A program made the translations under genes and the position numbers. Under the pieces are notes generated by a model, which did no database searches, had not been told where the DNA came from, and saw only the letters and a program-made list of their open reading frames with translations. DNA of 64,000 nucleotides from VBDM01 sp049802235 (GTDB lineage Bacteria > Pseudomonadota > Gammaproteobacteria > Burkholderiales > SG8-39). The stretch spans positions 1 through 64,000 of the forward strand of contig JBARMB010000088.1 in assembly GCA_049802235.1 (NCBI GenBank). Reading direction: 5' to 3'. Positions 1-11,034 of the stretch are shown here, piece after piece; the stretch's first letter is position 1, and every line of letters begins with the position of its first letter.

Positions 1-781
1 GCCCTATGTAGCCCCCGGTGCGGCTGTAGATCTGGGAGTTGATGCCGATCACTTCGCCGCTCATGTTGAACAGCGGCCCGCCGGAATTGCCGGGATTGAT
101 GGCGACGTCGGTCTGGATGAACGGCACGTAGCTCTCGTCGGGCAACGAGCGCGACTTGGCCGACACGATTCCCGCGGTGACCGAATTCTCGAGGCCGAAC
201 GGCGATCCGATCGCCGCGACCCACTCGCCGACCTTTACCTTCGAAGCATCGCCGATCTTCACGCTGGGCAGGTCCTTGGAATCGATCTTTACCAGCGCCA
301 CGTCGGTGCGGCGGTCGACGCCGACCACCTTGGCATTGAACTCGCGGTTGTCGGTAAGCTTGACCGTCACTTCGACGGCGTCATCGACGACATGGGCGTT
401 GGTGAGGATGTAGCCGTCGGCGCTGACGATGAAGCCCGAGCCCACGCCTTGGCGTATCGTGTCGCCCCCGGTTGGCGGAACCTGGAAGCGGTGGAAGAAC
501 TGGAAGAAAGGATCGTTCGGATCGCCCGGGAGCTCGTATTGCTGTGCCTGCGTGCGGATGCGCGCGGTGGTGCTGATGTTGACCACCGCGGGGCCGTACT
601 GCTCGACCAGCGCGGTGAAATCGGGGAGCTGGCGCGCTGCCTGCAAGGCCGGCAGCGCGGTCTGCTGCGGCATCACCGCCTGCGAGCTGGCAATGGGTGC
701 GAGCCTGCCGCCGGCAAAGCCCAGAGCCGATGCAACGGCGATCGATGCGGACAGCGCTATTGCGAATGTTTTTTTGGACAT
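1..781 (-). CDS. HtrA/DegP-type periplasmic serine protease (C-terminus off the window)
   Basis: Periplasmic quality-control protease of the HtrA/DegP/MucD family; only the first 260 codons are inside the window. The start is an ATG with a strong upstream AAGGAG. A signal-peptide-like N-terminus (Lys-Lys, then a hydrophobic Ala-rich run to about residue 25) is followed by the trypsin-like domain. The catalytic triad is visible: His130 in TNAHVV, Asp160 in RRTDVALVKI, and Ser233 in GNSGGPL. The PDZ domains expected downstream lie beyond base 1. A possible sigma-E-type promoter lies about 120 bp upstream, which would fit envelope-stress control. DegP, DegQ/DegS and MucD cannot be told apart without the C-terminus, but the long N-terminal linker with a Gln/Phe-rich stretch (residues 78-100) resembles DegP/MucD. 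Confidence 0.93.
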   Translation of the reverse strand, partial: MSKKTFAIALSASIAVASALGFAGGRLAPIASSQAVMPQQTALPALQAARQLPDFTALVEQYGPAVVNISTTARIRTQAQQYELPGDPNDPFFQFFHRFQVPPTGGDTIRQGVGSGFIVSADGYILTNAHVVDDAVEVTVKLTDNREFNAKVVGVDRRTDVALVKIDSKDLPSVKIGDASKVKVGEWVAAIGSPFGLENSVTAGIVSAKSRSLPDESYVPFIQTDVAINPGNSGGPLFNMSGEVIGINSQIYSRTGGYIG

Positions 782-903
782 GGTTATCTCCTTGGTAAAG
801 CGGTAACGCGCCGGTTCGGTCGACTGCGGGCGCCGCGCCGACACAATCTGCGCCGCCGGATTTGCGGAGTGCGCGGCCCGATGTTTTCAGTATGACACCG
901 CTT

Positions 904-931
904 TCGGCAGCACGGGCGGGCAAAAAGTTCC
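904..931 (-). promoter_or_regulatory. candidate sigma-E (RpoE/AlgU) promoter for the HtrA-like protease
   Basis: On the minus strand a perfect GGAACTT (925-931) is followed by a 16-nt spacer and GCCGA (904-908). The family consensus is GAACTT-N16/17-TCtgA, so the -35 is perfect and the -10 matches 3 of 5. It would give a leader of roughly 115 nt. HtrA/DegP genes are classical RpoE targets. This is inference from motif and context. Confidence 0.45.
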
Positions 932-1026
932 GCGCTGCGCACGCGGGGATACAAACCGTTACACGACGTCAGGGCCGGGTAAAGGAGCGAGCGGGCGGGC
1001 ACGGGCCGGGGTAACATCGGACAAGC

Positions 1027-2271
1027 ATGACGACGGACCTGAACGCGGGGCAGCACGGCGAGCGGCTGCCGCTCAAGCTGATCGCAACTGTCTGGTTGCC
1101 TTTTGCCTGCGGGTATTTTCTGTCCTACGGCTATCGCACCATCAATGCGATCATCTCGCCGGACCTGGTGCACGACCTGGGCGTCAACCCGAATCAGCTC
1201 GGGCTCCTCACCAGCGCCTATTTCCTGACTTTTGCCCTGTTTCAGGCGCCGCTCGGCCTGCTGCTGGACCGCTATGGACCCCGGCGGGTCGAAGCCGCTC
1301 TGCTGCTTTGCGCCGCGGCGGGCTCGGTGCTGTTCGGACTGAGCCAGAGCCTGTCCGGGCTGGTGCTGGGGCGGGCGCTGATCGGCCTCGGCGTGTCGGC
1401 CTGCCTCATGGCCTCGATCAAGGCCTTCGTGCAGTGGTTTCCGCCGTCGCGCCTCGCGACGCTGAACGGCTGGCTGCTCGCGGCGGGCGGACTCGGAGCG
1501 ATATCCGCCTCGGTGCCGGTCGAGGCGGCGCTCAAGCTCACCGACTGGCGTGGGCTGTTCCTCGTGATCGGCGCGATGACCGCCGCGGTTGCGGCGATGA
1601 TTTTTTTCCTCGTGCCCGACAGAAACGACGGTGCGCAGAAAGAGAGTATCGCGGAGCTTGTCGCGGGATTGCGGTCCGTGTTCGCGAGCGCGCTGTTCTG
1701 GCGCGTGAGCCTGCTATTCGCCTTCGTGCAGGGAACGTTTCTGTCGGTGCAAGGGCTGTGGGTCGCGCCCTGGCTGCGTGACGTTGCCGGCTATCCGCGC
1801 GACGAGGTCGGACACATGCTGTTATGGCTGGCGCTGTCGATGACCGTGGGATTTGCCGCGGTCGGCAATCTCTCGGACTGGCTCTCGCGTCGCGGCGTCG
1901 AGGCGATGACCGTGCTGAAGACCGGCATCGGCGTCTCGATCGCGATGTTCGCCCTGATCGTGGCCGGAATGACTACGGCAACGGCCTGGATCTGGATGAT
2001 CTATGCGTTCTGCGGCACCGGCAGCGTGCTGGTGTATTCCATCCTGTCGAAGGCATTCCCGCAGAAGCTGACCGGGCGCGTGAGCACTGCGACGAACCTG
2101 ATTCTTTTTGCCTTCGCGTTTGCGGCCCAGTGGGGCCTGGGCGCGGTGATCGGCGAGTGGCCGGCGGAGGCGGGCAAATACCCCTCCGCGGCGTACCGTG
2201 CCGCCTTTGCCGTTCCGCTTGCCCTCCAGTGCGCGGCGTATGCCGTGGTGCTGTTCGGCAAGAGGCGCTAG
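1027..2271 (+). CDS. MFS transporter
   Basis: Inner-membrane carrier of the major facilitator superfamily, 414 aa, with about 12 hydrophobic segments. The segment after TM2 contains the MFS signature-like loop LLLDRYGPRRVE (around residues 77-90), and a matching charged loop SDWLSRRGVE follows TM8. The substrate cannot be inferred. Upstream is the divergent HtrA-like gene (245 bp spacer). Its stop codon overlaps the stop of the convergent ankyrin gene through a shared CTAG. No clear Shine-Dalgarno is visible before the ATG. Confidence 0.85.
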   Translation: MTTDLNAGQHGERLPLKLIATVWLPFACGYFLSYGYRTINAIISPDLVHDLGVNPNQLGLLTSAYFLTFALFQAPLGLLLDRYGPRRVEAALLLCAAAGSVLFGLSQSLSGLVLGRALIGLGVSACLMASIKAFVQWFPPSRLATLNGWLLAAGGLGAISASVPVEAALKLTDWRGLFLVIGAMTAAVAAMIFFLVPDRNDGAQKESIAELVAGLRSVFASALFWRVSLLFAFVQGTFLSVQGLWVAPWLRDVAGYPRDEVGHMLLWLALSMTVGFAAVGNLSDWLSRRGVEAMTVLKTGIGVSIAMFALIVAGMTTATAWIWMIYAFCGTGSVLVYSILSKAFPQKLTGRVSTATNLILFAFAFAAQWGLGAVIGEWPAEAGKYPSAAYRAAFAVPLALQCAAYAVVLFGKRR

Positions 2272-2942
2272 GCCTTGGACACCTGCAGCGCCTGCTCGCG
2301 CGCCAACTGCTCGGTTCGCGCTTTCTTCAGGATGTCGGTGCATTCCTGCGAGCCGACCCTCAGCGCCAGCTCGATCGCGGTGTCGCCGTCCTTGCTCATG
2401 ATGCTGACATTGGCGCCGTTCCTGAGCAGAAGTTCGACCATTCTGGCGTCGCCGCGCGCCGTCGCGTACATGAGCGGCGTGTAGCCGTTGTCGGCGATCA
2501 TGTCGGGGTCGAAGTTCTGCGACAGGATCTTCTGCGCGTAGACCAGGTTGCTTTTTTCTATGGCGTAGAACAGCACCTTGATGCCCTCGGCGCTCTTCTC
2601 CCTTTCGAGCCCGGTCGGAAGCAGATCGACGACGTAATTGATGAGCGAGATGCCGATCATCACCGCCATGGCGATGATCAGCGGCACGGTGGAGATATTC
2701 AGGCTCTCTGCCACCGTGACGGGCATGTTGGCGCCGATCGCCAGCAGTACCACCAGGAAGAAGAGCTGGAACTTGAGGTAAAGAAAGAGCGCGATGAACA
2801 CTGTCAACGCAAGCAGCGCCAGCAGGTGCGTGCGCTCGATGTCGAAATGACGCAGCACGTCGTCGGGGAAATTCGCGAGGGCGACGATGATGCCGACCAG
2901 CACCAAAAGCGTGATTTCCCGGGCGCGCTTGCTGATTTGCAT
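2268..2942 (-). CDS. ankyrin-repeat membrane protein
   Basis: A 224-aa protein. I chose the ATG at 2942 because it follows a near-perfect AAGGAGGA. It has a basic N-terminus, two to four hydrophobic stretches in roughly the first 105 residues (TM hairpins at about 10-28 and 40-80), then soluble ankyrin-like repeats recognisable by NGYTPLMYATARGDARMVE and DGDTAIELALRVGSQECTD. A membrane-anchored ankyrin scaffold is the likely form; the partner is unknown. It is divergent from greB across 81 bp and convergent with the MFS gene, sharing a CTAG with its stop. Confidence 0.75.
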   Translation of the reverse strand: MQISKRAREITLLVLVGIIVALANFPDDVLRHFDIERTHLLALLALTVFIALFLYLKFQLFFLVVLLAIGANMPVTVAESLNISTVPLIIAMAVMIGISLINYVVDLLPTGLEREKSAEGIKVLFYAIEKSNLVYAQKILSQNFDPDMIADNGYTPLMYATARGDARMVELLLRNGANVSIMSKDGDTAIELALRVGSQECTDILKKARTEQLAREQALQVSKA

Positions 2943-2986
2943 GGCTCCTCCTTCCGGATCGTTCCCGGCGTCATTATCGCCGCTAT

Positions 2987-2992
2987 TATAAT
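2987..2992. promoter_or_regulatory. shared TATAAT in the ankyrin/greB divergent spacer
   Basis: The short divergent spacer contains ATTATAAT, which reads as a TATAAT-like -10 on both strands. No convincing -35 is present at 16-18 bp on either side. A bidirectional promoter is possible but weakly supported. Confidence 0.3.
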
Positions 2993-3023
2993 TAGAGGGG
3001 GGTATTTTGGTGAGTGAATATCC

Positions 3024-3572
3024 ATGAGCAAGGCCTTCATCCGCGAGGACGATGTGTCCGAAGAGGAAATCGAGGTCGAGCAGGCGCCGGCGGAGGCGAA
3101 AAACTACATCACCCCCGCGGGCTACGCGCGCCTGAAGTCGGAGCTGAAGGCGCTGGTCGAGGTCGAGCGTCCGGAACTGGTGAAGACGGTGGCCTGGGCC
3201 GCTTCCAACGGCGATCGCTCCGAGAATGCCGACTACATCTACGGCAAGCGCAGGCTGCGGGAAATCGATCGCCGCATCCGCTTCCTCATGAAGCGGCTCG
3301 AGATCGCGGAGGTGGTCGACGCGCGCGGCCAGGACCGGGAGCACGTGTTCTTCGGCGCCACCGTCACTTACCGCGACGGCAGGGGCGACGAGCGCTGCGT
3401 CAGCATCGTCGGTACCGACGAAGTCGACCCGGCGCGCGGGCGCGTGTCGTGGGTGTCGCCGATCGCCAAGGCGCTCTTGAAGGCGCGCGAGGGCGACACG
3501 GTGACGCTCAGGACTCCCGTCGGGACGGAAGAGCTCGAAGTCCTCCGGATACGCTACGAAGAGCTGATGTGA
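3024..3572 (+). CDS. greB: transcription elongation factor GreB
   Basis: Cleavage factor that rescues backtracked RNA polymerase by stimulating hydrolysis of the 3' RNA end. 182 aa, a little longer than usual because of an acidic N-terminal extension (residues 5-28). Then come the family start YITPAGYARLKSEL, the coiled-coil tip with the acidic DRSENADYIYGKRRLREID, and the C-terminal FKBP-like domain ending VGTEELEVLRI. The GKRRLREIDRRIRFL pattern is typical of GreB rather than GreA. Stand-alone, divergent from the ankyrin gene and convergent with the M16 peptidase gene (18 bp gap). Confidence 0.95.
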   Translation: MSKAFIREDDVSEEEIEVEQAPAEAKNYITPAGYARLKSELKALVEVERPELVKTVAWAASNGDRSENADYIYGKRRLREIDRRIRFLMKRLEIAEVVDARGQDREHVFFGATVTYRDGRGDERCVSIVGTDEVDPARGRVSWVSPIAKALLKAREGDTVTLRTPVGTEELEVLRIRYEELM

Positions 3573-3590
3573 TGCGGCGGTGTGGCGCGA

Positions 3591-6359
3591 TCAGTCGGAC
3601 CGTGCCGTGCCGGGCTGCTTCGCAGCAACGCTGGTGAAATCTCCCGCCTTGACGACGGAGAGCTTGGCGGGATCGATATAGCGTCGCATGGCGTCGAGGA
3701 TTTCCTTCGGCGTCAGGGCGGCGATCCGGCGCTCGAGTTCCTCGTCCCAGGCGAAGGTGCGCCCGAGTACGAGATAGGAATCCAGCCGGCCGGCAAGATT
3801 GCCGTCCTGGGTGCGCGCTACCTGGCGCGCCTGCAGCACGCCTTTTTTCGCCGCCTCGACTTCCTCCGCGCCGAAACCCCCGGCAAGCGCATCGCGGAGC
3901 GCCTCGCCCGCCAGCGCTTCCACTTTGGCGCGATTCTGCGGCGCGTATATGGCATACACGCCGAAGCTGCCGCGCTCGTCGAAACTGTCCGCGGACAGGA
4001 ATGATCCTACGCTGTAGGACAGCCCCTCCTGTTCGCGGATGCGCCGCCACAGCCGCGAGTCCGCGGAGCCGCCGAAAAGGTAGTTGCCGAGGAGCAGCGC
4101 GGGGAAATCGGGGCTGTCGTCGCGCAGTTTCAGCACCATGCTCGCACGGTACACGGCGTTTGCCTTGTCGGGAGTCTCGATCGACAGATTGATCGGCGGC
4201 ACGTCCGCATAGTGCAGCCGGATGCGCGCGTACGGACGCGGGCTTTTCCAGTCGCCGAACAGCTCGTTTGCCAGGCGCGTGATTTCGTCCGGGTCGAAGT
4301 CGCCGACCACGGCGAGCCCGCCGTCGGAAGCGCCGATGAAATCGGTGTAGCATTTTTTGACGTCATCGAGAGTCAGTGCCTTCAGCCGCGCGGCGCGCTC
4401 GTCGAGCGTGGCGTTGTAGAGCCAATGCTCCGGCGGGTAGGGATTCAGGTGCCGTGCAAGAGCGATTCCGGCGAGGGCGCCGGGATCGCTCTTCTGGGCG
4501 TCGATGCCGGTGAGCGCGGAACGGCGCAGTTGCTCGAATTCGCTCTCCGGGAACGACGGCTCGCGCAGTACCTCGGCGACCAGCTTGAGCACGGCGGGAA
4601 GATTCTCGCGCACCGTCTCGATCCTACCGCCTTCGTCGCCGATATCGACAGTGGCCTTGAGCCGGTCGAACTCGTCGCGCAACTGCTCGCGCGTTTTTTT
4701 CCTCGTGCCGCGCAGCAGCATCGCGCCGGCGACGCTGCAGGCGGTGCTGCGGTTCATCTTGCTCGCCTCGTCGCCCCATCGCAGCGACAGTTCCGCCACC
4801 ACGGTGCCGCCGCGGGTTTTCTTCGCCAGCAGCGCGAGCTTCATGCCTCCGGGCAGCATCCTGCGAATGGTGCGCGCCTCGATGTGGGCGGGCGTCGGAT
4901 CGAACACCTCGCCCTGGGCAACGGTGCCCGTGCCGCGGTAGTCCTTGAGCATGGCGGCGACATCCGGGACCGGCGGAATCTCGGCGCGATCGGGCGCGCG
5001 CGTCGGGATGAACATCCCGAGGGTGCGGTTCGAAGGCCTGAGATAGTGCAGGGCGACACGTTGTACGTTCGTCGTGGTGACCTGCTTCAGCCGGTCGCGG
5101 TACCAGAACAGCACGCGCCAATCGCCGATGGCGACGTATTCGGACAGCACGTTGGTGAGTTCGGTGGAATTGGCAAGCATCAGCTCGATCTCGTTGAGCA
5201 GCCGGCTGCGGGCACGCTCGACCTCGTCGTCGGTGACCGGGTGTTGCTCGAAACCTTCCAGCGTCGCGAGCAGCGCGCGGCGCGCGGCATCGAGCGAGGC
5301 GTCTTGTTTGACGCTGGCGCCGAAGTAGGCGAACCCGGCCTCGCGCTGCTGGTTCTCGCTGCCGAACACGGAGCTCGCCAGGCCGGTTTCGACCAGCGCC
5401 TTGTGCAGCCGGCCCGAAGGGACATGATTGAGCAGCGCCACCAGCACATCCACGGCGGCGTAATCGGGATAGGTCCCCGGCGGGATGTGGTAGAGGGCGG
5501 AAACCAGCTGCACGTCGCCAACGCGCCGCAGCGTGACTTCGCGTTCGCCGTCCTGGGTCGGCTCGACCGTATACGTGCGCGGCAGCGAGCGCCCGGGCCG
5601 CGGGATGCCGCCGAAATGCTCCTCTGCAAGCTTCAACGCCGCCGACTCGTCGAACTTGCCCGAGATCAGCACCACCGCGTTGTCGGGCTGGTAATAGCGG
5701 CGGTAGAACGCCTGCAGACGCTCGATCGGCACGTTCTCGATGTCGGAGCGGGCGCCGATGACGGCGTGGCCATAGTTGTGCCACAGGTAGGCGGTGGCCG
5801 CCACGCGCTCGCGCAGCACGGCGAAGGGGCTGTTCTCGCCCGATTCGAACTCGTTGCGCACCACGGTCATTTCCGCGTCGAGATCCTTCTTGGCGATGAA
5901 CGAATGCACCATGCGGTCGGCCTCGAGCCGGAGCGCCCAGTCGAGGTTCTTCCCGTTTGCCTGGAAGGTCTCGAAATAGTTGGTGCGGTCATATGAGGTG
6001 GTGCCGTTCCAGCGCGCGCCGTGCTGCTGGAACTCGCCCTTGACGTCGGGGAATTTCGGCGTGCCGCGAAACATCAGATGCTCGAGCAGATGCGCCATGC
6101 CGGCCTCGCCGTAATTCTCGTTGCGCGAGCCGACGAGATAGGTGGCGTTGACGGTAATGGTGTCGATGGAGGGATCGGGAATCAGCAGCAGCCTGAGCCC
6201 GTTGGCGAGCCGGTATTCGGTCACGCCTTCCACCGCGGTGGCCTTGACGACGCCCTCCGGAGGCCGGATTCCGGCAGCGAACGGCGCGCCGGGCAGGAAC
6301 GCCAACGCCAGAAGGACGATCAGCCGGGCAAGGTAGGACATGGGGATAAGCGATGACAT
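3591..6359 (-). CDS. M16 family zinc metallopeptidase, double-domain
   Basis: Predicted secreted/periplasmic zinc peptidase of the pitrilysin (inverzincin) family, 922 aa with two tandem M16 halves. The inverted zinc motif HLLEH is at residues 90-94, with the third ligand expected in the NEFE segment about 75 residues on. The C-terminal half (from about residue 470) has no HxxEH and is the usual catalytically silent half that closes the substrate chamber. A hydrophobic signal peptide spans about residues 9-29. The start could instead be the internal Met at 6341 (residue 7), which gives a cleaner signal peptide; neither start has a strong Shine-Dalgarno. Likely role: degradation of peptides in the envelope. 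Confidence 0.92.
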   Translation of the reverse strand: MSSLIPMSYLARLIVLLALAFLPGAPFAAGIRPPEGVVKATAVEGVTEYRLANGLRLLLIPDPSIDTITVNATYLVGSRNENYGEAGMAHLLEHLMFRGTPKFPDVKGEFQQHGARWNGTTSYDRTNYFETFQANGKNLDWALRLEADRMVHSFIAKKDLDAEMTVVRNEFESGENSPFAVLRERVAATAYLWHNYGHAVIGARSDIENVPIERLQAFYRRYYQPDNAVVLISGKFDESAALKLAEEHFGGIPRPGRSLPRTYTVEPTQDGEREVTLRRVGDVQLVSALYHIPPGTYPDYAAVDVLVALLNHVPSGRLHKALVETGLASSVFGSENQQREAGFAYFGASVKQDASLDAARRALLATLEGFEQHPVTDDEVERARSRLLNEIELMLANSTELTNVLSEYVAIGDWRVLFWYRDRLKQVTTTNVQRVALHYLRPSNRTLGMFIPTRAPDRAEIPPVPDVAAMLKDYRGTGTVAQGEVFDPTPAHIEARTIRRMLPGGMKLALLAKKTRGGTVVAELSLRWGDEASKMNRSTACSVAGAMLLRGTRKKTREQLRDEFDRLKATVDIGDEGGRIETVRENLPAVLKLVAEVLREPSFPESEFEQLRRSALTGIDAQKSDPGALAGIALARHLNPYPPEHWLYNATLDERAARLKALTLDDVKKCYTDFIGASDGGLAVVGDFDPDEITRLANELFGDWKSPRPYARIRLHYADVPPINLSIETPDKANAVYRASMVLKLRDDSPDFPALLLGNYLFGGSADSRLWRRIREQEGLSYSVGSFLSADSFDERGSFGVYAIYAPQNRAKVEALAGEALRDALAGGFGAEEVEAAKKGVLQARQVARTQDGNLAGRLDSYLVLGRTFAWDEELERRIAALTPKEILDAMRRYIDPAKLSVVKAGDFTSVAAKQPGTARSD

Positions 6360-6623
6360 TGTCTACGACTGCAAATGTAAATTATGGTTCAGGCGGCGCG
6401 AAATCGATGCAAGCGAACCGAGCGACATCCTCGGGCGCCAAGGATACGCGAACTCGCCGCCCGGCGCCTCTGGAATCGGCATTGCTCCCATCCCGCCCGC
6501 CGCAGCGGGCGCCGGGGAATACGCGGTCGGAACGCAATGTTTTTCCCAGGCGCGGGAAGATCGGGCAAAATCCGGGGTCTGCGCCGGGCCGGAACGTGCC
6601 GCGGGCTTAACAGCAGGAAAAAC

Positions 6624-8555
<1,932 letters not shown>

Positions 8556-8573
8556 AAAGCCCGCGAGGCAGTC

Positions 8574-10319
8574 TTGAGCCGCGTTTTCGAACAGGGGAGC
8601 CGGGCCGCAGCCGGTGTCCTTCTCGCTTGCGCGGCGTTGGCGCCGCGGGCACAGCCCGCGCCCGAGCCGGCCAGCGCGATCGTCGCCAAACCGGTGGTGC
8701 ACGCGCAGCGCTTCATGGTGGTTGCGGCGCATCCGCTCGCGGCGCGCGCGGGCTATGACGTCCTGCGGCGCGGCGGCAGCGCAGTCGATGCGGCGATTGT
8801 CACGCAGTTGGTGCTGAATCTCGTCGAGCCGCAATCTTCGGGTATCGGCGGCGGCGGGTTTATGCTGCATTACGATGCGCGGAAGCAAAAGCTCGATGCC
8901 TATGACGGCAGGGAAACCGCGCCGGCGGCGGCAAAACCCGACCGCTTCGTCGGCGCGTCGGGACGGCCGCTCGACTGGGCCGATGCCATCGTCAGCGGCA
9001 AATCGACGGGCGTGCCGGGGCTGCTGCGGATGCTCGAACTCGCGCACCTCCGGCACGGCAGGTTGCCCTGGGCGAGCCTGTTCGAGTCCGCGATCAGGCT
9101 TGCGGAAGAAGGGTTCCCGATCTCGCCGCGGCTGCACGCGCTGCTCGCGCGCGACCGTTTCCTCTCGCGCGACGACAATGCGCGGCGCTATTTTTACCAA
9201 ACGGACGGCACCGCCAGGCCAGCCGGTGCGGTGCTGAAGAATCCGGAGTTCGCCGCAGTGCTGAGACGCATCGCCACGCAAGGCGCCGATGCATTTTACC
9301 GCGGCGACATCGCCCGCGACGTTGTCGATGCAGTGCGCAGCGATGAGCGCGCGCCGGGCGATCTCGCCGAGTCGGACCTCGCGGCTTACGCGGCAAAAGA
9401 GCGCGTGCCGCTCTGCGGTCCGTACCGGCGCTGGAAGGTCTGCGGCATGCCGCCGCCGAGCTCAGGCGGCTTTGCGGTGTTGCAACTGCTGGGGATCCTC
9501 GAAAGGTGGGATTTGCGGGCGCTGCGGCCGGAATCGGTCGAGGCGGTGCATCTGTTCGCGGAGGCCGGACGGCTTGCGTACGCCGACCGCGATGCCTGGA
9601 TCGCCGATCCGGATTTCGTTTCCGCGCCCGTCGCGGCGCTGCTCGATCGGCGTTACCTCGCGTCGCGTGCGAAGCTCATCGACCCGAAACGTTCCATGGG
9701 GCGTGCACAGGCGGGCAAGCCTGCCGGCGTCGCCGCGATCTATACGCCGGCCGAGGCGCTCGAGCTGCCGGCGACCTCGCATATTTCCATCGTCGACGCC
9801 GAGGGCAACGCAGTGTCGATGACGGCGAGCATCGAAGCGGCGTTCGGCAACCGCCGCATGGTGCGCGGCTTCCTGCTCAACAATCAGCTCACGGATTTTT
9901 CCTGGACGCCCGACGAGGGCGGCAGGCCGGTCGCCAATCGCGTCGAGGCGGGCAAGCGTCCGCGCAGCTCGATGGCGCCGACCCTGGTGTTCGACGAGAC
10001 GGGAAAACTGTTCATGGTGATCGGCTCCCCGGGCGGCCAATCCATCATCAATTATGTCGCCGGGACCTTGGTGGCCGCGCTCGACTGGGGCATGGACATC
10101 CAGCAGGCGGTCTCGATTCCCCACAGGGGCAGCCGCAACGGCCCGACCGAACTCGAGCGCGGCACGGGACTGGAGCAGCTCGCCCCGGTGTTGAGGCAAA
10201 TGGGCCACACAGTGCGCATCCGTCCGGAAACCAGCGGCCTGCACGGCATCATGCGCACACCGACCGGCTGGGCGGGCGGCGCCGACCCGCGCCGCGAGGG
10301 TGTCGCTCTGGGCGATTAG
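8574..10319 (+). CDS. ggt: gamma-glutamyltransferase (glutathione hydrolase)
   Basis: Periplasmic Ntn hydrolase that cleaves the gamma-glutamyl bond of glutathione. About 581 aa from a TTG start, with a hydrophobic signal peptide. The precursor autoprocesses before a conserved Thr; here it is Thr401 in ATSHISIVDAEGNAV, leaving a small subunit of about 180 residues, as is normal. Other marks are GGSAVDAAIVTQLVLNLVEP near the N-terminus and the glycine pair SPGGQSIINYV. Start choice is uncertain because there is no in-frame ATG near the signal peptide; TTG at 8574 is the best candidate. Directly downstream of htpG, possibly co-transcribed. Confidence 0.93.
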   Translation: MSRVFEQGSRAAAGVLLACAALAPRAQPAPEPASAIVAKPVVHAQRFMVVAAHPLAARAGYDVLRRGGSAVDAAIVTQLVLNLVEPQSSGIGGGGFMLHYDARKQKLDAYDGRETAPAAAKPDRFVGASGRPLDWADAIVSGKSTGVPGLLRMLELAHLRHGRLPWASLFESAIRLAEEGFPISPRLHALLARDRFLSRDDNARRYFYQTDGTARPAGAVLKNPEFAAVLRRIATQGADAFYRGDIARDVVDAVRSDERAPGDLAESDLAAYAAKERVPLCGPYRRWKVCGMPPPSSGGFAVLQLLGILERWDLRALRPESVEAVHLFAEAGRLAYADRDAWIADPDFVSAPVAALLDRRYLASRAKLIDPKRSMGRAQAGKPAGVAAIYTPAEALELPATSHISIVDAEGNAVSMTASIEAAFGNRRMVRGFLLNNQLTDFSWTPDEGGRPVANRVEAGKRPRSSMAPTLVFDETGKLFMVIGSPGGQSIINYVAGTLVAALDWGMDIQQAVSIPHRGSRNGPTELERGTGLEQLAPVLRQMGHTVRIRPETSGLHGIMRTPTGWAGGADPRREGVALGD

Positions 10320-10320
10320 G

Positions 10321-10338
10321 GGCGGAAAGGCTTCCGCC
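10321..10338. repeat. hairpin between convergent ggt and peroxiredoxin genes
   Basis: GGCGGAA-AGGC-TTCCGCC, a 7-bp perfect stem immediately after the ggt stop. Further inverted segments (CCAGGA around 10341 with TCCTGG around 10399) follow up to about 10400. No T-run directly follows the stem, so intrinsic termination is unproven. Confidence 0.4.
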
Positions 10339-10424
10339 GCCAGGACGCCGGGATACGAAGAACTCCGGGAAAAACCTTTCCGGCGGCCTTGGTACTCCTG
10401 GCGCGGGGTAGAGTTTTTTTCCGA

Positions 10425-10931
10425 TCAGAGCTGGGACAGCATCACTTCGGCGCCGCTGACCTCGTACTTTCCCGGCGCCTCGACGTTCAATTTCCTGACT
10501 ACGCCGTCCTCGACCAGCATCGAGTAGCGCTGCGAGCGCACGCCCATGTTGCGCGCGGTGAGGTCGAGGTCCAGGCCGAGCTTCTTCGTCCACTCCGCGC
10601 TGCCGTCGCCCAGCATGCGGATCTTGCCGTTTGCTTTCTGGTCGCGGCCCCAGGCGGCCATCACGAACGCGTCGTTCACCGCCACGCACCAGATCTCGTC
10701 CACTTTCTTCGCCTTGAGCTGGCCGAAGTTCTTGACGAAGCTCGGAACGTGCTTCGCCGAGCAGGTCGGGGTGTAGGCGCCGGGCAGGGCGAAGATCACG
10801 ATCTTTTTTCCCTTCGCTGCCGCTGCGACGCTGACGTCCTGGGGATTGATCGGGCAGCCTGCGGCGGCGTCGAACTCGGTTGACTCGGACAGCTTGCCGT
10901 CGGGAAGCTTGTCGCCGACTTTGATGGCCAT
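10425..10931 (-). CDS. peroxiredoxin (Prx5 / AhpE-type, 1-Cys-like)
   Basis: Thiol peroxidase of the Prx5 subfamily, 168 aa. The start at 10931 follows a strong AGGAGG. The peroxidatic Cys sits in PGAYTPTCSAKHVPSF, the Prx5 form of PxxxTxxC. The downstream VNDAFVMAAWG and the Arg in the MGVRSQRYSMLVEDG region complete the active site. It should reduce H2O2 and alkyl hydroperoxides, using glutathione or thioredoxin as reductant. Monocistronic; divergent from the GspE-like ATPase gene and convergent with ggt. Confidence 0.93.
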   Translation of the reverse strand: MAIKVGDKLPDGKLSESTEFDAAAGCPINPQDVSVAAAAKGKKIVIFALPGAYTPTCSAKHVPSFVKNFGQLKAKKVDEIWCVAVNDAFVMAAWGRDQKANGKIRMLGDGSAEWTKKLGLDLDLTARNMGVRSQRYSMLVEDGVVRKLNVEAPGKYEVSGAEVMLSQL

Positions 10932-10999
10932 GTGTTCCTCCTGTGGCTCGATTTCGGGAGGCGTTAGCATGTCGCAGTTGGCCGGCAATGTCAAAATGC

Positions 11000-11028
11000 T
11001 TGCCGGCCCAAAGGCAGCTGGCTATATT
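11000..11028 (+). promoter_or_regulatory. sigma-70 promoter predicted to give a leaderless mRNA
   Basis: TTGCCG (11000-11005), a 17-nt spacer, and TATATT (11023-11028). Only six bases separate the -10 from the chosen ATG at 11035, so the expected transcription start coincides with the A of the start codon. If both calls are right, the ATPase mRNA has no 5' leader. Confidence 0.5.
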
Positions 11029-11034
11029 GGCTGC

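Noticed and set aside
10846..11034. A longer N-terminus for the orphan ATPase starting at 10846
   Set aside because: It would overlap the peroxiredoxin gene and its promoter region; the extra residues look unlike the GspE N-domain.
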